Assembly: GCA_963707135.1 (NCBI GenBank)
Contig: CAVPOY010000024.1
Span: forward strand, 1 to 64,000
Reading direction: 5' to 3'
Length of the DNA stretch: 64,000 nt
Source: JBGSTR01 sp963707135
GTDB taxonomy: Bacteria > Pseudomonadota > Gammaproteobacteria > Chromatiales > Chromatiaceae
The notes under the pieces were generated by a model, which was not told the DNA's origin, did no database searches, and saw only the letters and a program-made list of their open reading frames with translations. Positions 20,687 to 30,180 of this stretch are shown in pieces. The translations under genes were made by a program, and so were the position numbers. Every line of letters starts with the position of its first letter. Positions within the stretch are counted from its first letter, which is position 1.

Positions 20687-23305
20687 TTGAACGTGCGCTC
20701 GTCGCTGCCACCAACCCTCATTCTGCTCTCGGCGCTCGCAACGTACCCGGCCGCTCATCTGGCCGCGGACGACGACGATCCGCCGTGCACGGGCGCGTCG
20801 GGAGCGGAAGGTCTAGACTGCCCGGGAGTGGCCCCGGCGCCCCCGGTACCCGATCGCTCGACCGCGGACGCCAACGCTCCGGCCGCAGGCGCGCCCGACG
20901 CCGCAGGCCCCGACGGTCCGAGCCCGACAGACCGCACGCCGCAGCTTCCGAGTCCGGTCGTCGCCGACGAGCCGCCGGAGCCCGAGTTGCCAATGACCCC
21001 GGCGGACCTTCCAGCGGTCGAGCCCACAGGAATCGCCGATGCCGGTGGCGAGGATCGCGGCGGCGAGCCGCCACGTGCGCCGCCGAGCGCGCCCCCAACG
21101 GCGGGAACGCTGACCGGCGACGCGCGGCTCTATCAGGATCTGCCCTGGGACTATTGCGGGCCGCGCCCGGGAGCGACGGGCCCGGGCGGGTCGGCGCCCC
21201 CCCCCAGGAGCGACACACCGGTGGACCTCGAGGCGGATCGGGCCGACTACGACCGCGACCGCGACCATGTGACCCTGCGAGGCGACGTGGAGGTCAACCA
21301 GCAAGGGCAGCGCCTGGAGTCGGACCGCGCCTCCTACGATCACCGCTCGGGCCGGATCGACGCCGCTGGCAACGTCTTCCTGGAGTACCCCGGGGTCCGG
21401 GTCGCGGCCGACACCGCCAATTACAACCTGGAGACCAAGAAGGGATCGCTCAGCAACCCCCGCTACCGGATGTACGGCAACGCCAATCTGCGGGGAACGG
21501 CCGACGAGGCCCGGATCCTGTCGCAGGACCTCAGCTGGTACAAAGGCATCACCTACACCACCTGCCCTCCGGGCAACTGGGATTGGTCGATCAAGGCAGG
21601 CGAGTTGGAGCTCGATCAGGCGAGCGGCATGGGCAAGGCCTACCACGCCCGCATCCGCCTGGCCGGCGTGCCCGTGCTCTACAGCCCCTACCTGCGCTTC
21701 CCGATCGACGATCGGCGCCGCAGCGGTCTGCTGGTGCCGACCTTCGGCACCTCCGACAAGACCGGGACCGACATTACGATCCCCTACTACTGGAACATCG
21801 CCCCCAACCTGGACGCCACCTTCTTCCCGCGGTACATGAGCGCGCGCGGGCTGATGTTGGGCGCCGAGCTTCGATACCTATCCAAGATCCAAAACATCCA
21901 GGTCTACGGGGACTATCTGCCGAACGACCAGAAAGCGCCCGACAATCGCAGCCGTGACGCCTTGCGCATCGAGCAAACCGGCAACATCGCGAACCGGTGG
22001 CTGAGTTCTATCGACTACAGTGCCGTCTCGGACGACCAGTACCTCGTCGACTTCGGCAACCGCCTGGACGTCACGAGCGTCAGGAACCTAAGCCAGCGCG
22101 GTGATCTGCGCTACAACGGCACGGGCTGGGACGCCGTGCTGCGACTGCAACAGTTTCAGACCGTCGACCCGAGCATTCCCCCGACCGCCCGGCCCTACGC
22201 CCAGTTGCCGCACATCGAGCTGAATCTGGAGCCCGCGCGCTGGCAGAACCTCGTCACCTATGCCCTGGACACCCAGTACGACTACTTCGACAACAGCGCG
22301 CGGACACACGGTGGCCGGGTAGTCGCGGTGCCCTCCCTGCGAGTCCCGATCCGGCGCAGCTACGGTTATCTGGACCCCCGGGCCCGCCTCTACTACAAGA
22401 GCTACGACCTGGTGGACCAGAAGGAGAACGCTTCCCGACGGCCCTCCTACGCGATCCCGAGCCTGGACATCGACGGAAAGCTGATCTTCGAGCGCGACAC
22501 CCGTTGGTTCGGCCAGGAGGTCCTTCAGACGTTGGAGCCCAGGCTCTACTACGTGCTGACGCCCTATCAGGACCAGTCGGAGGTGCCGCTGTTCGACACC
22601 ACGGAGCTCGATTTCAGCTTTGCCAGCCTGTTCAGGCCAAACCGGTTTACCGGGTTCGACCGCATCAGCGACGAGAACCGGCTCACGGTGGGACTGACCT
22701 CGCGTACCATCTCTACCGGCGACGGGGACGAGTTGCTGCGGGTCAGCCTCGGCCAGATCCAGTATTTCGACAACCGCCAGCTCTCGCTTCGGAACAACCC
22801 GGAGCTTGACGACCCATCGCGGTCCGCCGTCGCCGGCGAGCTGGCCGCGCGGCTGTCCAGGAACTGGAGCGCCCGGGCGAGCCTCCAATGGAATCCGAAC
22901 GAAGACAAGGAGCAGTGGGAGAAACGAATCCTCGAGCTGCGCTATTCGGCCGATGACCGCAAGCTGGTCAACCTGGCCTACCGATTCAACAGCGGCAGCG
23001 GGGTGATCCAGGGCTACGAGGACACCGACCTGTCGTTCCGTATGCCGGTGGGTCGCCGCGTCCAGGTCGTCGGGCGCTGGCTGTACTCGCTGCTACAGGC
23101 CGATACCGTGGAGGCGTTCGCCGGCGTAGAGTTCGGCCGCTGCTGCTGGCGCCTGCGGGTACTCGGGCGCCACCTGAAGACCAGCGCCGAGAGCGACGGC
23201 AATACCAGCATCATGCTGCAGCTCGAGCTCGCGGGACTCGGGGCGTTGGGCAACCAGATCGACAAACTCCTGGAGCGAGGTATCTATGGCTACCAGAGCT
23301 ACTGA
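20687..23305 (+). CDS. lptD: LPS-assembly outer-membrane protein LptD
   Basis: The outer-membrane barrel that inserts lipopolysaccharide with its plug LptE (lptE is in this window). It is 872 residues, starting at TTG 20687 or GTG 20693, with a signal peptide (SSLPPTLILLSALATYPAAHLAA). Between the signal and the OstA/LptA-like domain (about 175-300) lies an unusual Pro/Ala/Asp-rich, low-complexity stretch (about 27-140). The barrel follows. Conserved cysteines are present: one before the OstA domain (WDYCGPR), one in TTCPPGNWDW and the adjacent pair in FGRCCWRLRV near the end, which corresponds to the Cys-Cys pair needed for correct disulfides. It overlaps surA by 20 bases. Confidence 0.97.
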   Translation: MNVRSSLPPTLILLSALATYPAAHLAADDDDPPCTGASGAEGLDCPGVAPAPPVPDRSTADANAPAAGAPDAAGPDGPSPTDRTPQLPSPVVADEPPEPELPMTPADLPAVEPTGIADAGGEDRGGEPPRAPPSAPPTAGTLTGDARLYQDLPWDYCGPRPGATGPGGSAPPPRSDTPVDLEADRADYDRDRDHVTLRGDVEVNQQGQRLESDRASYDHRSGRIDAAGNVFLEYPGVRVAADTANYNLETKKGSLSNPRYRMYGNANLRGTADEARILSQDLSWYKGITYTTCPPGNWDWSIKAGELELDQASGMGKAYHARIRLAGVPVLYSPYLRFPIDDRRRSGLLVPTFGTSDKTGTDITIPYYWNIAPNLDATFFPRYMSARGLMLGAELRYLSKIQNIQVYGDYLPNDQKAPDNRSRDALRIEQTGNIANRWLSSIDYSAVSDDQYLVDFGNRLDVTSVRNLSQRGDLRYNGTGWDAVLRLQQFQTVDPSIPPTARPYAQLPHIELNLEPARWQNLVTYALDTQYDYFDNSARTHGGRVVAVPSLRVPIRRSYGYLDPRARLYYKSYDLVDQKENASRRPSYAIPSLDIDGKLIFERDTRWFGQEVLQTLEPRLYYVLTPYQDQSEVPLFDTTELDFSFASLFRPNRFTGFDRISDENRLTVGLTSRTISTGDGDELLRVSLGQIQYFDNRQLSLRNNPELDDPSRSAVAGELAARLSRNWSARASLQWNPNEDKEQWEKRILELRYSADDRKLVNLAYRFNSGSGVIQGYEDTDLSFRMPVGRRVQVVGRWLYSLLQADTVEAFAGVEFGRCCWRLRVLGRHLKTSAESDGNTSIMLQLELAGLGALGNQIDKLLERGIYGYQSY

Positions 23306-24629
23306 CGACGCCGGCCCATTGACCGGCTCCATGCGCTGGCGCATGGCCCTCCTGCTGCCGCTGCTGGCTCTGTCGGCGACCGGTCGCGCCGGAGTGGAGT
23401 CGCTCGACTCCATCGTCGCCGTCGTCAACGACGACGTGGTCGTGCAGAGCGAGCTCCAACACGAGATCGACCTGGTTATTCCGCAGCTCACACAGCAGGG
23501 AACCGAGATACCGGCACAGGATAAGCTCCAGAAGCAGGTGCTGGAGCGCCTGATCCTCAAGCGGCTCCAGCAGCAGCGCGCGGCACAGCTCGGCATCTCG
23601 GTCGACGAGGCAACTCTGGTCGAGACCATGTCGAACATCGCGAGCCGCAACGGGCTCACGTTGGAGGAGCTCAAGTCGACGCTCGAGGCGGGCGGCATCC
23701 GCTTTCAGGATTTCCGTGAGGATACGCGGATGCAGATCCTCACCAACCGGCTCCAGAATCAGGAGGTCGTCAGCGGCATTCAGGTAACCGACCAGGAGGT
23801 GGACCGCTTCCTCGCAAAGGAATCGAGTCAGCTGATCCGGCGCGAGCAGGTTCAGCTACAGCACATTCTGGTCGCTCTGCCCGAGGACCCATCCCCGGCG
23901 CAGGTCCAGAAGGCCGAGGAGAAGGCCAAGCGGTTGGTGGCACAGCTCCGGGGCGGCGCCGACTTCGCCAAGCTGGCCGCGGCGAATTCCGAAGGACGGC
24001 GGGCACTGGAGGGCGGCGACCTGGGCTGGTTCGAGATGGGCGCGGTGCCGAGCCTGGTCTCCGAGCGCGCCTACACCATGTCGGTCGGGGAGATCACCGA
24101 GCCCCTGCGCAGCCCCAGCGGTTTCCACATCATCAAGCTGAAGGACATCAAGGGCGCGGGTCCCGAGAACGTCACCCAGACCCACGCCCGCCACATCCTG
24201 GTGCGGACCAACGAGATCGTCTCCGACGAAGACGCCAAGACACGCCTCGGCCAACTCCGGATGCGTATCGTCGGCGGCGACGACTTTGGAACCCTGGCGC
24301 GCTCCCACTCCGACGACACGGGCTCCGCGCTCAAGGGCGGAGACCTCGGCTGGGTCAACCCCGGGGACACGGTACCGGAATTCGAGGAAGCCATGGGCGC
24401 TTTACAGCCGAACGAGGTCAGCCAGCCGTTTCAGAGCCCGTTCGGCTGGCACGTCGTTCAGGTCCTGGAGCGCCGATCCCAGGACACCGCCGACGAGCTC
24501 ATGCGGCTGAAGGCCCGAGAGGCCATTCAGAGACGCAAGGCCGAGGAGGCTACCGAGCTCTGGCTGCAGCGTCTGCGCGACGAGTCCTACGTCGAGGTTC
24601 GGCTCGAGTCGTCCGACCTGGTCCAGTAG
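23286..24629 (+). CDS. surA: Periplasmic chaperone / peptidyl-prolyl isomerase SurA
   Basis: Escorts outer-membrane proteins, including LptD, through the periplasm. It is 447 residues: a signal segment (about 16-36), the N-terminal chaperone domain beginning SLDSIVAVVNDDVVVQSEL, two parvulin domains (blocks QLQHILVALP...GGDLGWFEMGAVP and THARHILVRTN...GGDLGWVNPGDTVPEF) and a C-terminal helix. It is translationally coupled to lptD; pdxA follows 33 bases later. The lptD-surA-pdxA order is classic. Confidence 0.98.
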   Translation: MATRATDDAGPLTGSMRWRMALLLPLLALSATGRAGVESLDSIVAVVNDDVVVQSELQHEIDLVIPQLTQQGTEIPAQDKLQKQVLERLILKRLQQQRAAQLGISVDEATLVETMSNIASRNGLTLEELKSTLEAGGIRFQDFREDTRMQILTNRLQNQEVVSGIQVTDQEVDRFLAKESSQLIRREQVQLQHILVALPEDPSPAQVQKAEEKAKRLVAQLRGGADFAKLAAANSEGRRALEGGDLGWFEMGAVPSLVSERAYTMSVGEITEPLRSPSGFHIIKLKDIKGAGPENVTQTHARHILVRTNEIVSDEDAKTRLGQLRMRIVGGDDFGTLARSHSDDTGSALKGGDLGWVNPGDTVPEFEEAMGALQPNEVSQPFQSPFGWHVVQVLERRSQDTADELMRLKAREAIQRRKAEEATELWLQRLRDESYVEVRLESSDLVQ

Positions 24630-24662
24630 CCGCCCCAGACCCCCGGTCAACCGCCCGACCAG

Positions 24663-25670
24663 ATGCCCTCGCTGCCGCGCCTCGCGATCACCCCCGGAGA
24701 GCCGGCCGGTATAGGGCCCGACCTCGTGGTTGGACTGGCGCAACGCCAGGCCGACGCGCGCCTGGTCGCCGTGGCCGATCCCGACCTGCTGAGGGACCGC
24801 GCCGCGACCCTGGACCTGCCGCTTCGAATACTCCCGTTCGAGCTGGATCGGTGTCCGCGCGCCGCGCGGCCCGGCGACATCGAGCTGCTTCCCGTCGGCC
24901 TGCGCGGCCCGGCGCGGGCAGGCGTGCTCGACGCCAGGAACTCGGCGTATGTCCTGGAGACGCTCGAGCGCGCCTGTGACGGCTGCCTCGACGGGACCTT
25001 CGACGCCCTGGTGACGGGTCCGGTGCACAAGGGGATCATCAACGACGCTGGCCTTCCCTTCACCGGGCACACCGAGCTCCTGGCGCGGCATTGCGGCTCG
25101 GAGCCGGTCATGATGCTGGTCACCGAAGGGTTGCGGGTCGCGCTCGTGACCACTCACTTGCCGTTGAGCCAGGTCAGCGCGGCAATCACGCCAGAGCGAC
25201 TCACGCGGGCTATCGAGATCCTGCATCAGGATCTGTCGCGTCGTTTCGGACTCAAGGCACCCCGGATTCTGGTCTGCGGCCTGAACCCGCACGCGGGGGA
25301 GGCCGGGCATTTGGGGCGGGAGGAGATCGAGGTCATCGAGCCGGTACTGGACAGACTGCGAGCGCGGGGCTGGGACCTGACCGGACCCGTGCCGGCCGAC
25401 ACCGCATTCGTGCCGGAGCGGATTGCCGACAGCGACGCCGTGCTCGCCATGTATCACGACCAGGGACTCCCGGTCCTGAAGCACCTGGGTTTTGGCCGAG
25501 CCGTCAACATCACGCTGGGCCTGCCGATCATCCGCACCTCGGTGGACCACGGCACCGCGCTGTCGCTGGCAGGAACCGGTAAGGCCGACGCCGGCAGCCT
25601 GCGCGCGGCCGTCGACACCGCGATTGCGATGGCCCGCGCCGCGCGTACCGCCGCCCCCGCAAGTCGCTAA
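24663..25670 (+). CDS. pdxA: 4-hydroxythreonine-4-phosphate dehydrogenase
   Basis: An NAD-dependent enzyme of the DXP-dependent pyridoxal phosphate pathway. It is 335 residues, with ITPGEPAGIGPDL, VTGPVHKGIINDAG, FTGHTELLA, the metal ligand region TTHLPLSQV, GLNPHAGEAGHLGREE and MYHDQGLPVLK. In many relatives ksgA follows; here a minus-strand oxidoreductase gene lies there instead. Confidence 0.98.
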   Translation: MPSLPRLAITPGEPAGIGPDLVVGLAQRQADARLVAVADPDLLRDRAATLDLPLRILPFELDRCPRAARPGDIELLPVGLRGPARAGVLDARNSAYVLETLERACDGCLDGTFDALVTGPVHKGIINDAGLPFTGHTELLARHCGSEPVMMLVTEGLRVALVTTHLPLSQVSAAITPERLTRAIEILHQDLSRRFGLKAPRILVCGLNPHAGEAGHLGREEIEVIEPVLDRLRARGWDLTGPVPADTAFVPERIADSDAVLAMYHDQGLPVLKHLGFGRAVNITLGLPIIRTSVDHGTALSLAGTGKADAGSLRAAVDTAIAMARAARTAAPASR

Positions 25671-25715
25671 CGGAGCAGGCTCGACCCTCCGGCGGCGAGG
25701 CGAGCGGCCTCGGCC

Positions 25716-26651
25716 TCAGGCCCCGATTCGCGCGTGGACCTCCAGCGCAACCTCCAGCGCCTTCAGGCCGACCCTGCCGTCGACCAGCGGTGGGCGTCCT
25801 CCGCGAGCCGAGGCCACGAACTCCGCGAGCTCGACGTCCAGCGGCTTGACCGGCTCGACTCGGATGCGCTCGCGGACGATTTCCGGCCGCGCGGCCCCTT
25901 CGACTGCGCGCGTCCGGGCGATGTCGATGGTCTGCTCGATGAAATCCAGCGACAGGTACATCCCCGGTTGAAAAACCCGGATCCGCCTGGTCTTGCGGTC
26001 CGACACGCGGCTGGCGACCACGTTGGCGACCGCGTCGTTACCGAATTCCAGTCTTGCGCTCGCGATATCCACATGGTCGGTCAGCACCGACGCGCCTACG
26101 GCGGCGACGCCCGTGATCTCGGCCCCGACCAGGGACAGAATGATGTCGATGTCGTGGATCATCAGGTCGGAGACCACGTCCACGTCGGTGGCGCGTTCGA
26201 CGAACTCGCCCATGCGCTGGGCCTCGATGTAGCGTGGCGCGGTAATCCGCTCCGCCAGGGCCATGACCCCGGCGTTGAAGCGCTCCACGTGCCCGATCTG
26301 GAGCAGCGCGCCATGCGCGCCGGCGAGCCGTACGATCTCGGCGCCGTCGGCGACGCGCGCGGCGATCGGCTTCTCTAGCAGCACATGGATGCCCCTGGAC
26401 AGAAACGGTGCGGCGGCCTCGAGGTGTGCGGTTGTCGGGACGACGATGCTCACCGCGTCCACTCGGTCCAGGACCGGCGCATGGGACCCGAACGCCGGGC
26501 AACCGGCCTCGGCGGCCACCGACCGCGCGCGTTCGAGGTCCGTGTCAACGACCCCTACGAGCTCGACCTCGGGCATCCGGGAGTAGATCAGCGCGTGAAA
26601 GCGACCCAGGTACCCGACGCCGACGACCGCGACGCGAAGCCTATCTGTCAT
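25716..26651 (-). CDS. Gfo/Idh/MocA family NAD(P)-dependent oxidoreductase
   Basis: A sugar-type dehydrogenase of 311 residues. The N-terminal Rossmann domain has VVGVGYLGRFHA, the acidic residue in VGVVDTD, and the family's EKPIA motif (LLEKPIAARVAD). The C-terminal alpha/beta substrate domain follows. The substrate is not evident. A possible relative is GnnA, the UDP-GlcNAc 3-dehydrogenase of lipid A variants, but no GnnB-type aminotransferase lies nearby, so this remains a guess. It sits alone on the minus strand between pdxA and apaG. Confidence 0.85.
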   Translation of the reverse strand: MTDRLRVAVVGVGYLGRFHALIYSRMPEVELVGVVDTDLERARSVAAEAGCPAFGSHAPVLDRVDAVSIVVPTTAHLEAAAPFLSRGIHVLLEKPIAARVADGAEIVRLAGAHGALLQIGHVERFNAGVMALAERITAPRYIEAQRMGEFVERATDVDVVSDLMIHDIDIILSLVGAEITGVAAVGASVLTDHVDIASARLEFGNDAVANVVASRVSDRKTRRIRVFQPGMYLSLDFIEQTIDIARTRAVEGAARPEIVRERIRVEPVKPLDVELAEFVASARGGRPPLVDGRVGLKALEVALEVHARIGA

Positions 26652-26929
26652 GGTGAACGACCTTCTCGGAACATACGCGCCGACGGCGCCTCGTTACCCC
26701 CCGCTGCGTGCGGAAAAAGATTGGGGCAAGGGAACCTTTCATGAGAGCCGCGTCATCACGTCAGGGGAAACAGGGGGTTCATGAAGAGAGCAGATTGGTG
26801 CCGGTCCGAGTGCGGCGGGGATCGGAATCGAAGGTGTCAGGGCCAATCGACGTGTAGGGGGGCCGTACCGATGGAGACCGTGGAATCCGGCACCTGTCGA
26901 GCCCGCTGCAGATGTCCGGCGCGCGCGAA

Positions 26930-27103
26930 TCAGCCTCCCGTACCGCTCGGCGCCGGCGTCTGTTTCGCGATCGGAACGGCATCGCCGCCATAGTAGACGT
27001 TGATCTGGTAGGCGAGCGTAACGAACATGCCGAGGGAGACGACAATCAGCAGGATCGAGAACAGATCAGGCTTCCTTCGGCCGCGTTTCGAGGTCATGAG
27101 CAT
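26930..27103 (-). CDS. Small single-pass membrane protein (57 residues), unknown
   Basis: A short frame missed by ordinary length cut-offs. The protein begins MLMTSKRGRRKPDLF, has one clear hydrophobic helix (SILLIVVSLGMFVTLAYQI, about residues 16-34), then INVYYGGDAVPIAKQTPAPSGTGG. The pattern is a basic cytoplasmic N-terminus, one helix and a short polar Pro/Gly tail, so the C-terminus is probably periplasmic. The start may be the third codon (MTSKRG, 27097). The 278 bases between it and the oxidoreductase gene, and the 293 bases between it and apaG, hold nothing else I can support. Function unknown; it could be an accessory subunit of a membrane complex. Confidence 0.6.
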   Translation of the reverse strand: MLMTSKRGRRKPDLFSILLIVVSLGMFVTLAYQINVYYGGDAVPIAKQTPAPSGTGG

Positions 27104-27396
27104 ACCAGCGATCGATTCCAGTACTAGTCAAAAAACAGTGTACAACAGCATGAAAAAGTTAGGAAGGAATGAGCGACAAGATCCGCCCGATCGGGCGTCC
27201 CTGCCCACTCGCGCAGTATTATCACGTGTTCCGTAAGGCTTGTCTGCTGTCGATCACGGTTTCCCGCTCGTTTTCGTTGACCGCGCGCAGGAACCGCCAC
27301 AGAATGCGGCCGAGCGTCCCCTTGGCCCTGAGCGGAACGTCTCTGCGCGGGCGACGCCGTCCGGTCGAATCTGTGGATCGATAGAGAGTGCATCGC

Positions 27397-27771
27397 GTGA
27401 AACGTCATTCGATCAAGGTGTCGGCCCAGAGCCAGTACCAACCGGAACAGTCATCGCCGGACCAAGGGCGCTATGTGTTTTCTTACACGGTGACCATCCT
27501 GAACAACGGGACCGAGCCGGCCCGGCTCCTGGACCGCCACTGGGTCATCACCGATGCCGACGGAAAGGTGCAGGAGGTCAGGGGGCAGGGCGTCGTGGGC
27601 GAGCAGCCCCGATTGGAACCGGGCGAGCGCTACCAGTACAGCAGCGGCACCATTCTGGCCACGCCCATTGGAAGCATGCAGGGCAGCTACGGCATGGTGG
27701 CGGACGACGGAAGCCGTTTTGACGCGGAGATAGCCCCCTTTTCGCTGGCGTCCACCACCAGCATTCATTGA
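27397..27771 (+). CDS. apaG: ApaG protein
   Basis: A small immunoglobulin-like fold protein next to apaH in most gammaproteobacteria; its exact role is unsettled (linked to metal efflux and nucleotide signalling). It is about 124 residues, with family blocks SAQSQYQPEQSSPDQGRYVFSY split by short variable turns, RHWVITDADGK, GEQPRLEPGE, YQYSSGTILATPIGSMQGSY and a FSLA end. I prefer GTG 27397 (MKRHSIKVSAQ) because a GAGAG site lies 8 bases upstream; GTG 27388 is the alternative. Confidence 0.93.
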   Translation: MKRHSIKVSAQSQYQPEQSSPDQGRYVFSYTVTILNNGTEPARLLDRHWVITDADGKVQEVRGQGVVGEQPRLEPGERYQYSSGTILATPIGSMQGSYGMVADDGSRFDAEIAPFSLASTTSIH

Positions 27772-27838
27772 ACCACCAGCGCTGCGGCGACCCGATCGTT
27801 CCGCACCCGCATCAAGCTGAAGGCTTAACGACCGGCCT

Positions 27839-28681
27839 ATGGCGATCTATGTCATCGGAGACGTACAGGGCTGTTACGACGAACTCTTACAGCTACTCGA
27901 CGAAATCGCGTTCGAACCCACCCGCGACCTGCTCTGGTTCGTCGGCGACCTGATCAACCGGGGGCCCAAATCGCTCGCGGTGCTGCGCTTCGTAAAGTCA
28001 CTGGGCGACAGTGCCGTGACGGTACTCGGGAATCACGACCTGCACCTCCTGGCGCTGGCTGCCGGCAACGACCGGCACGCGAAGAAGAGCAACCTCGACG
28101 CGGTGCTCGAGGCCCCGGACCGCGACGAGTTGGTCCACTGGCTCCGTCATCGGCCACTGCTACACCGCGACGACGAGCGGCAGATCACGATGATTCATGC
28201 CGGGTTTCCGCCGCAATGGGATCTGGCTGAGGCGCAGGCCTGCGCCCGCGAGCTGGAGGAGGCGCTGCGAGGGCCGGACCACTTGAGCTTCATGTTCGAG
28301 ATGTACGGCAACCAGCCGGACCTCTGGGACCCGGGGCTCGCGGGCCCGGACCGTCTGAGGTTCATCACCAACTGCCTGACCCGACTGCGCTACTGCCAAG
28401 CGGACGGAAGGCTCGCGCTGAAGGAAAAGCGCGCCCTCGGCGAACAATCCGACGGAATTGTGCCCTGGTTTCAGGCCCCGGGGCGCCGAACCCGCGACGA
28501 GCGCATCGTCTTCGGTCACTGGTCCACGCTCGGTTATTGGGGCCAGGACAACGTCTGGGGCATCGACGGCGGCTGCCTCTGGGGCGGCGAGCTGATCGCG
28601 CTGCGGATTCGGCGCAACGGCAGCGTGGAGCCGACCAGGCTGCCCTGTACCGGCTATCTGACCCCCACGCAGAAGGACTGA
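27839..28681 (+). CDS. apaH: Symmetrical bis(5'-nucleosyl)-tetraphosphatase
   Basis: Hydrolyses Ap4A to two ADP; a calcineurin-like metallophosphoesterase. The protein is 280 residues, with the metal motifs GDVQGCYDEL, GDLINRGP, LGNHDLHLL, MIHAGFPP and FGHWSTLG. It follows apaG by 67 bases. Its 3' end overlaps the convergent folA by 28 bases. Confidence 0.98.
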   Translation: MAIYVIGDVQGCYDELLQLLDEIAFEPTRDLLWFVGDLINRGPKSLAVLRFVKSLGDSAVTVLGNHDLHLLALAAGNDRHAKKSNLDAVLEAPDRDELVHWLRHRPLLHRDDERQITMIHAGFPPQWDLAEAQACARELEEALRGPDHLSFMFEMYGNQPDLWDPGLAGPDRLRFITNCLTRLRYCQADGRLALKEKRALGEQSDGIVPWFQAPGRRTRDERIVFGHWSTLGYWGQDNVWGIDGGCLWGGELIALRIRRNGSVEPTRLPCTGYLTPTQKD

Positions 28682-29196
28682 TCCCCGGCCCGTCGCTCGA
28701 AGTCGAGAAAAGTCATCGCATAGTCGTTGCGGGCATCCGCAGGGTGCTCGGAGCGGCCGACCTCGCACCAATCTCCCTGATCCCAGACCGGGAAACAGGT
28801 ATCGCCGACGACCCGCACGTGCACCAGGGTCAGATACAAACGCGCCGCCCTGGGCAGGGCCGCCGCGTAGACGCTGGCCCCACCAACGACCATCAGCTCC
28901 GGGGCGTCGCCGACCGCCGCTATGGCCTCGTCCAGCGACCGAACCAGGGTGCAGCCCTCCGCACGATAGCCCGGGTCCCTCGTCAGGACGATATGGCGTC
29001 GCCGCGGCAGCCGCCCAGGCAAAGACTCCCAGGTGCGCCGCCCCATCAGAATCGGCTTGTCCAGCGTCAGCCGCTTGAAGTGGGCCAGATCTGCCGGAAG
29101 GTGCCAGGGCAGCCGGTTGCCGCGCCCGATGACGCCGTTCTCGGCGACGGCGGCGACAAGACAGAGCGCCGGACGGGAGGCTGCGACCGGATCCAT
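28654..29196 (-). CDS. folA: Dihydrofolate reductase
   Basis: NADPH-dependent reduction of dihydrofolate to tetrahydrofolate. It is 180 residues. Conserved blocks: VIGRGNRLPWHLPADLAHFK (with the catalytic acidic residue), ILMGRRTWES, the NADPH-binding MVVGGASVYA and LTLVHVRVVGDTCFP. The next gene upstream (WYL regulator) ends only three bases away, so both are probably in one transcript. The apaH-folA convergent neighbourhood is common in gammaproteobacteria. Confidence 0.97.
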   Translation of the reverse strand: MDPVAASRPALCLVAAVAENGVIGRGNRLPWHLPADLAHFKRLTLDKPILMGRRTWESLPGRLPRRRHIVLTRDPGYRAEGCTLVRSLDEAIAAVGDAPELMVVGGASVYAAALPRAARLYLTLVHVRVVGDTCFPVWDQGDWCEVGRSEHPADARNDYAMTFLDFERRAGDQSFCVGVR

Positions 29197-29199
29197 TGG

Positions 29200-30174
29200 T
29201 CAGGCTTGCGCGGTATAGCGCTCGAGCGCCAGCCGCAGCCGCCGCTGGACCTCGTCGCGCAACTCCGGGGGCTCGACGACCTCCACGTCCGGCCCATATC
29301 TCAGGATATCCATGACGAGCTCCAACATGTTGCTGTACGGGACGCGCAGCTGATAGCGGCCATCGTCGAGGAAACGGCCCTGCTGATCCGGGTGCCACTG
29401 CTCCTTGGACACCCAACGGGCGCGCTCGGGGCTGAAACGCAGCTCGGCGGTTTGACCCGGGGCGCCGGCAAAGATGCCGTAGGAGGATGCGTAGTGCCGA
29501 TCGAGGTCGGTCTCCGACACATCGAGCGCGGGCTCCTCCAGCGGGCGCGCGTCCTCGATCGCATCGAGCGCGAAGGTACGCAGCCCTCCGCGCAGGTGAC
29601 ACCAGGCGTCGAGATACCAGTTGTCCCGATAGTAGGTAAGGCGCTGGGGCGAGACCACACGCTCGCTGCGCGAGTCAGCCCCGCGGTTGAAGTAGCGAAG
29701 ATGCAGGCGCTGTCGTTGGGCTAATGCCCCGGCCGCGGTCTGGAACTGGTCCCCGGCCCGCCGCGAGGCCACCTGAAGCATCCGCACCCGCGGTGCCAGT
29801 TCGTCCGAGCCCGGGCGTCGCAGCTCGAGCAGCTCATCGATGCGCTTCTGCAATGGCTTGAGGTGCTGGTCCAGCAGACCCGGCTGCACGCCGGCAAGCA
29901 GTTGTTGGGCGGTCAGCAGCGCGTGGAGCTCCGACGGGTTGAACCAGAGGCCCGGGAGCTCGTACATCTCCCCCTCGGCATGATCGTAGCGGTAGCCGTT
30001 GTGTTCCCGGTCGTAGACGATCGGGGCGTTCAGGTAGAGGCGCATGTCCTCGATAATGCGCTTGACCGTAGCCCGCGAGCATTCCAGCTCATCCTGCAAC
30101 CGGCGCCGTGAGACCGGATACCTGGCGCCCTGGAGGATGCGGTTGAGCTCGAAGATCCGGTCGAAGCGATCCAC
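29200..30174 (-). CDS. WYL-domain transcriptional regulator
   Basis: A DNA-binding regulator of 324 residues: N-terminal winged helix-turn-helix of the HTH-11/DeoR type (about 1-60, with YPVSRRRLQDELECSRATVKR), a WYL domain (about 145-215, containing YYRDNWYLDAWCHLRGGLRTF) and a C-terminal WCX extension. WYL domains sense nucleic acid fragments or nucleotides in known relatives, several of which repress phage-defence operons. Here the neighbours are folA and rsfS, so the target is unclear. Confidence 0.9.
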   Translation of the reverse strand: MDRFDRIFELNRILQGARYPVSRRRLQDELECSRATVKRIIEDMRLYLNAPIVYDREHNGYRYDHAEGEMYELPGLWFNPSELHALLTAQQLLAGVQPGLLDQHLKPLQKRIDELLELRRPGSDELAPRVRMLQVASRRAGDQFQTAAGALAQRQRLHLRYFNRGADSRSERVVSPQRLTYYRDNWYLDAWCHLRGGLRTFALDAIEDARPLEEPALDVSETDLDRHYASSYGIFAGAPGQTAELRFSPERARWVSKEQWHPDQQGRFLDDGRYQLRVPYSNMLELVMDILRYGPDVEVVEPPELRDEVQRRLRLALERYTAQA

Positions 30175-30180
30175 GGGACG

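Noticed and set aside
27169..27384. 71-codon frame with an AGGAAGGA sequence just before its ATG
   Set aside because: Arg/Ser-rich translation without recognisable pattern, spacing to the ATG too short; not supported enough to call a gene.
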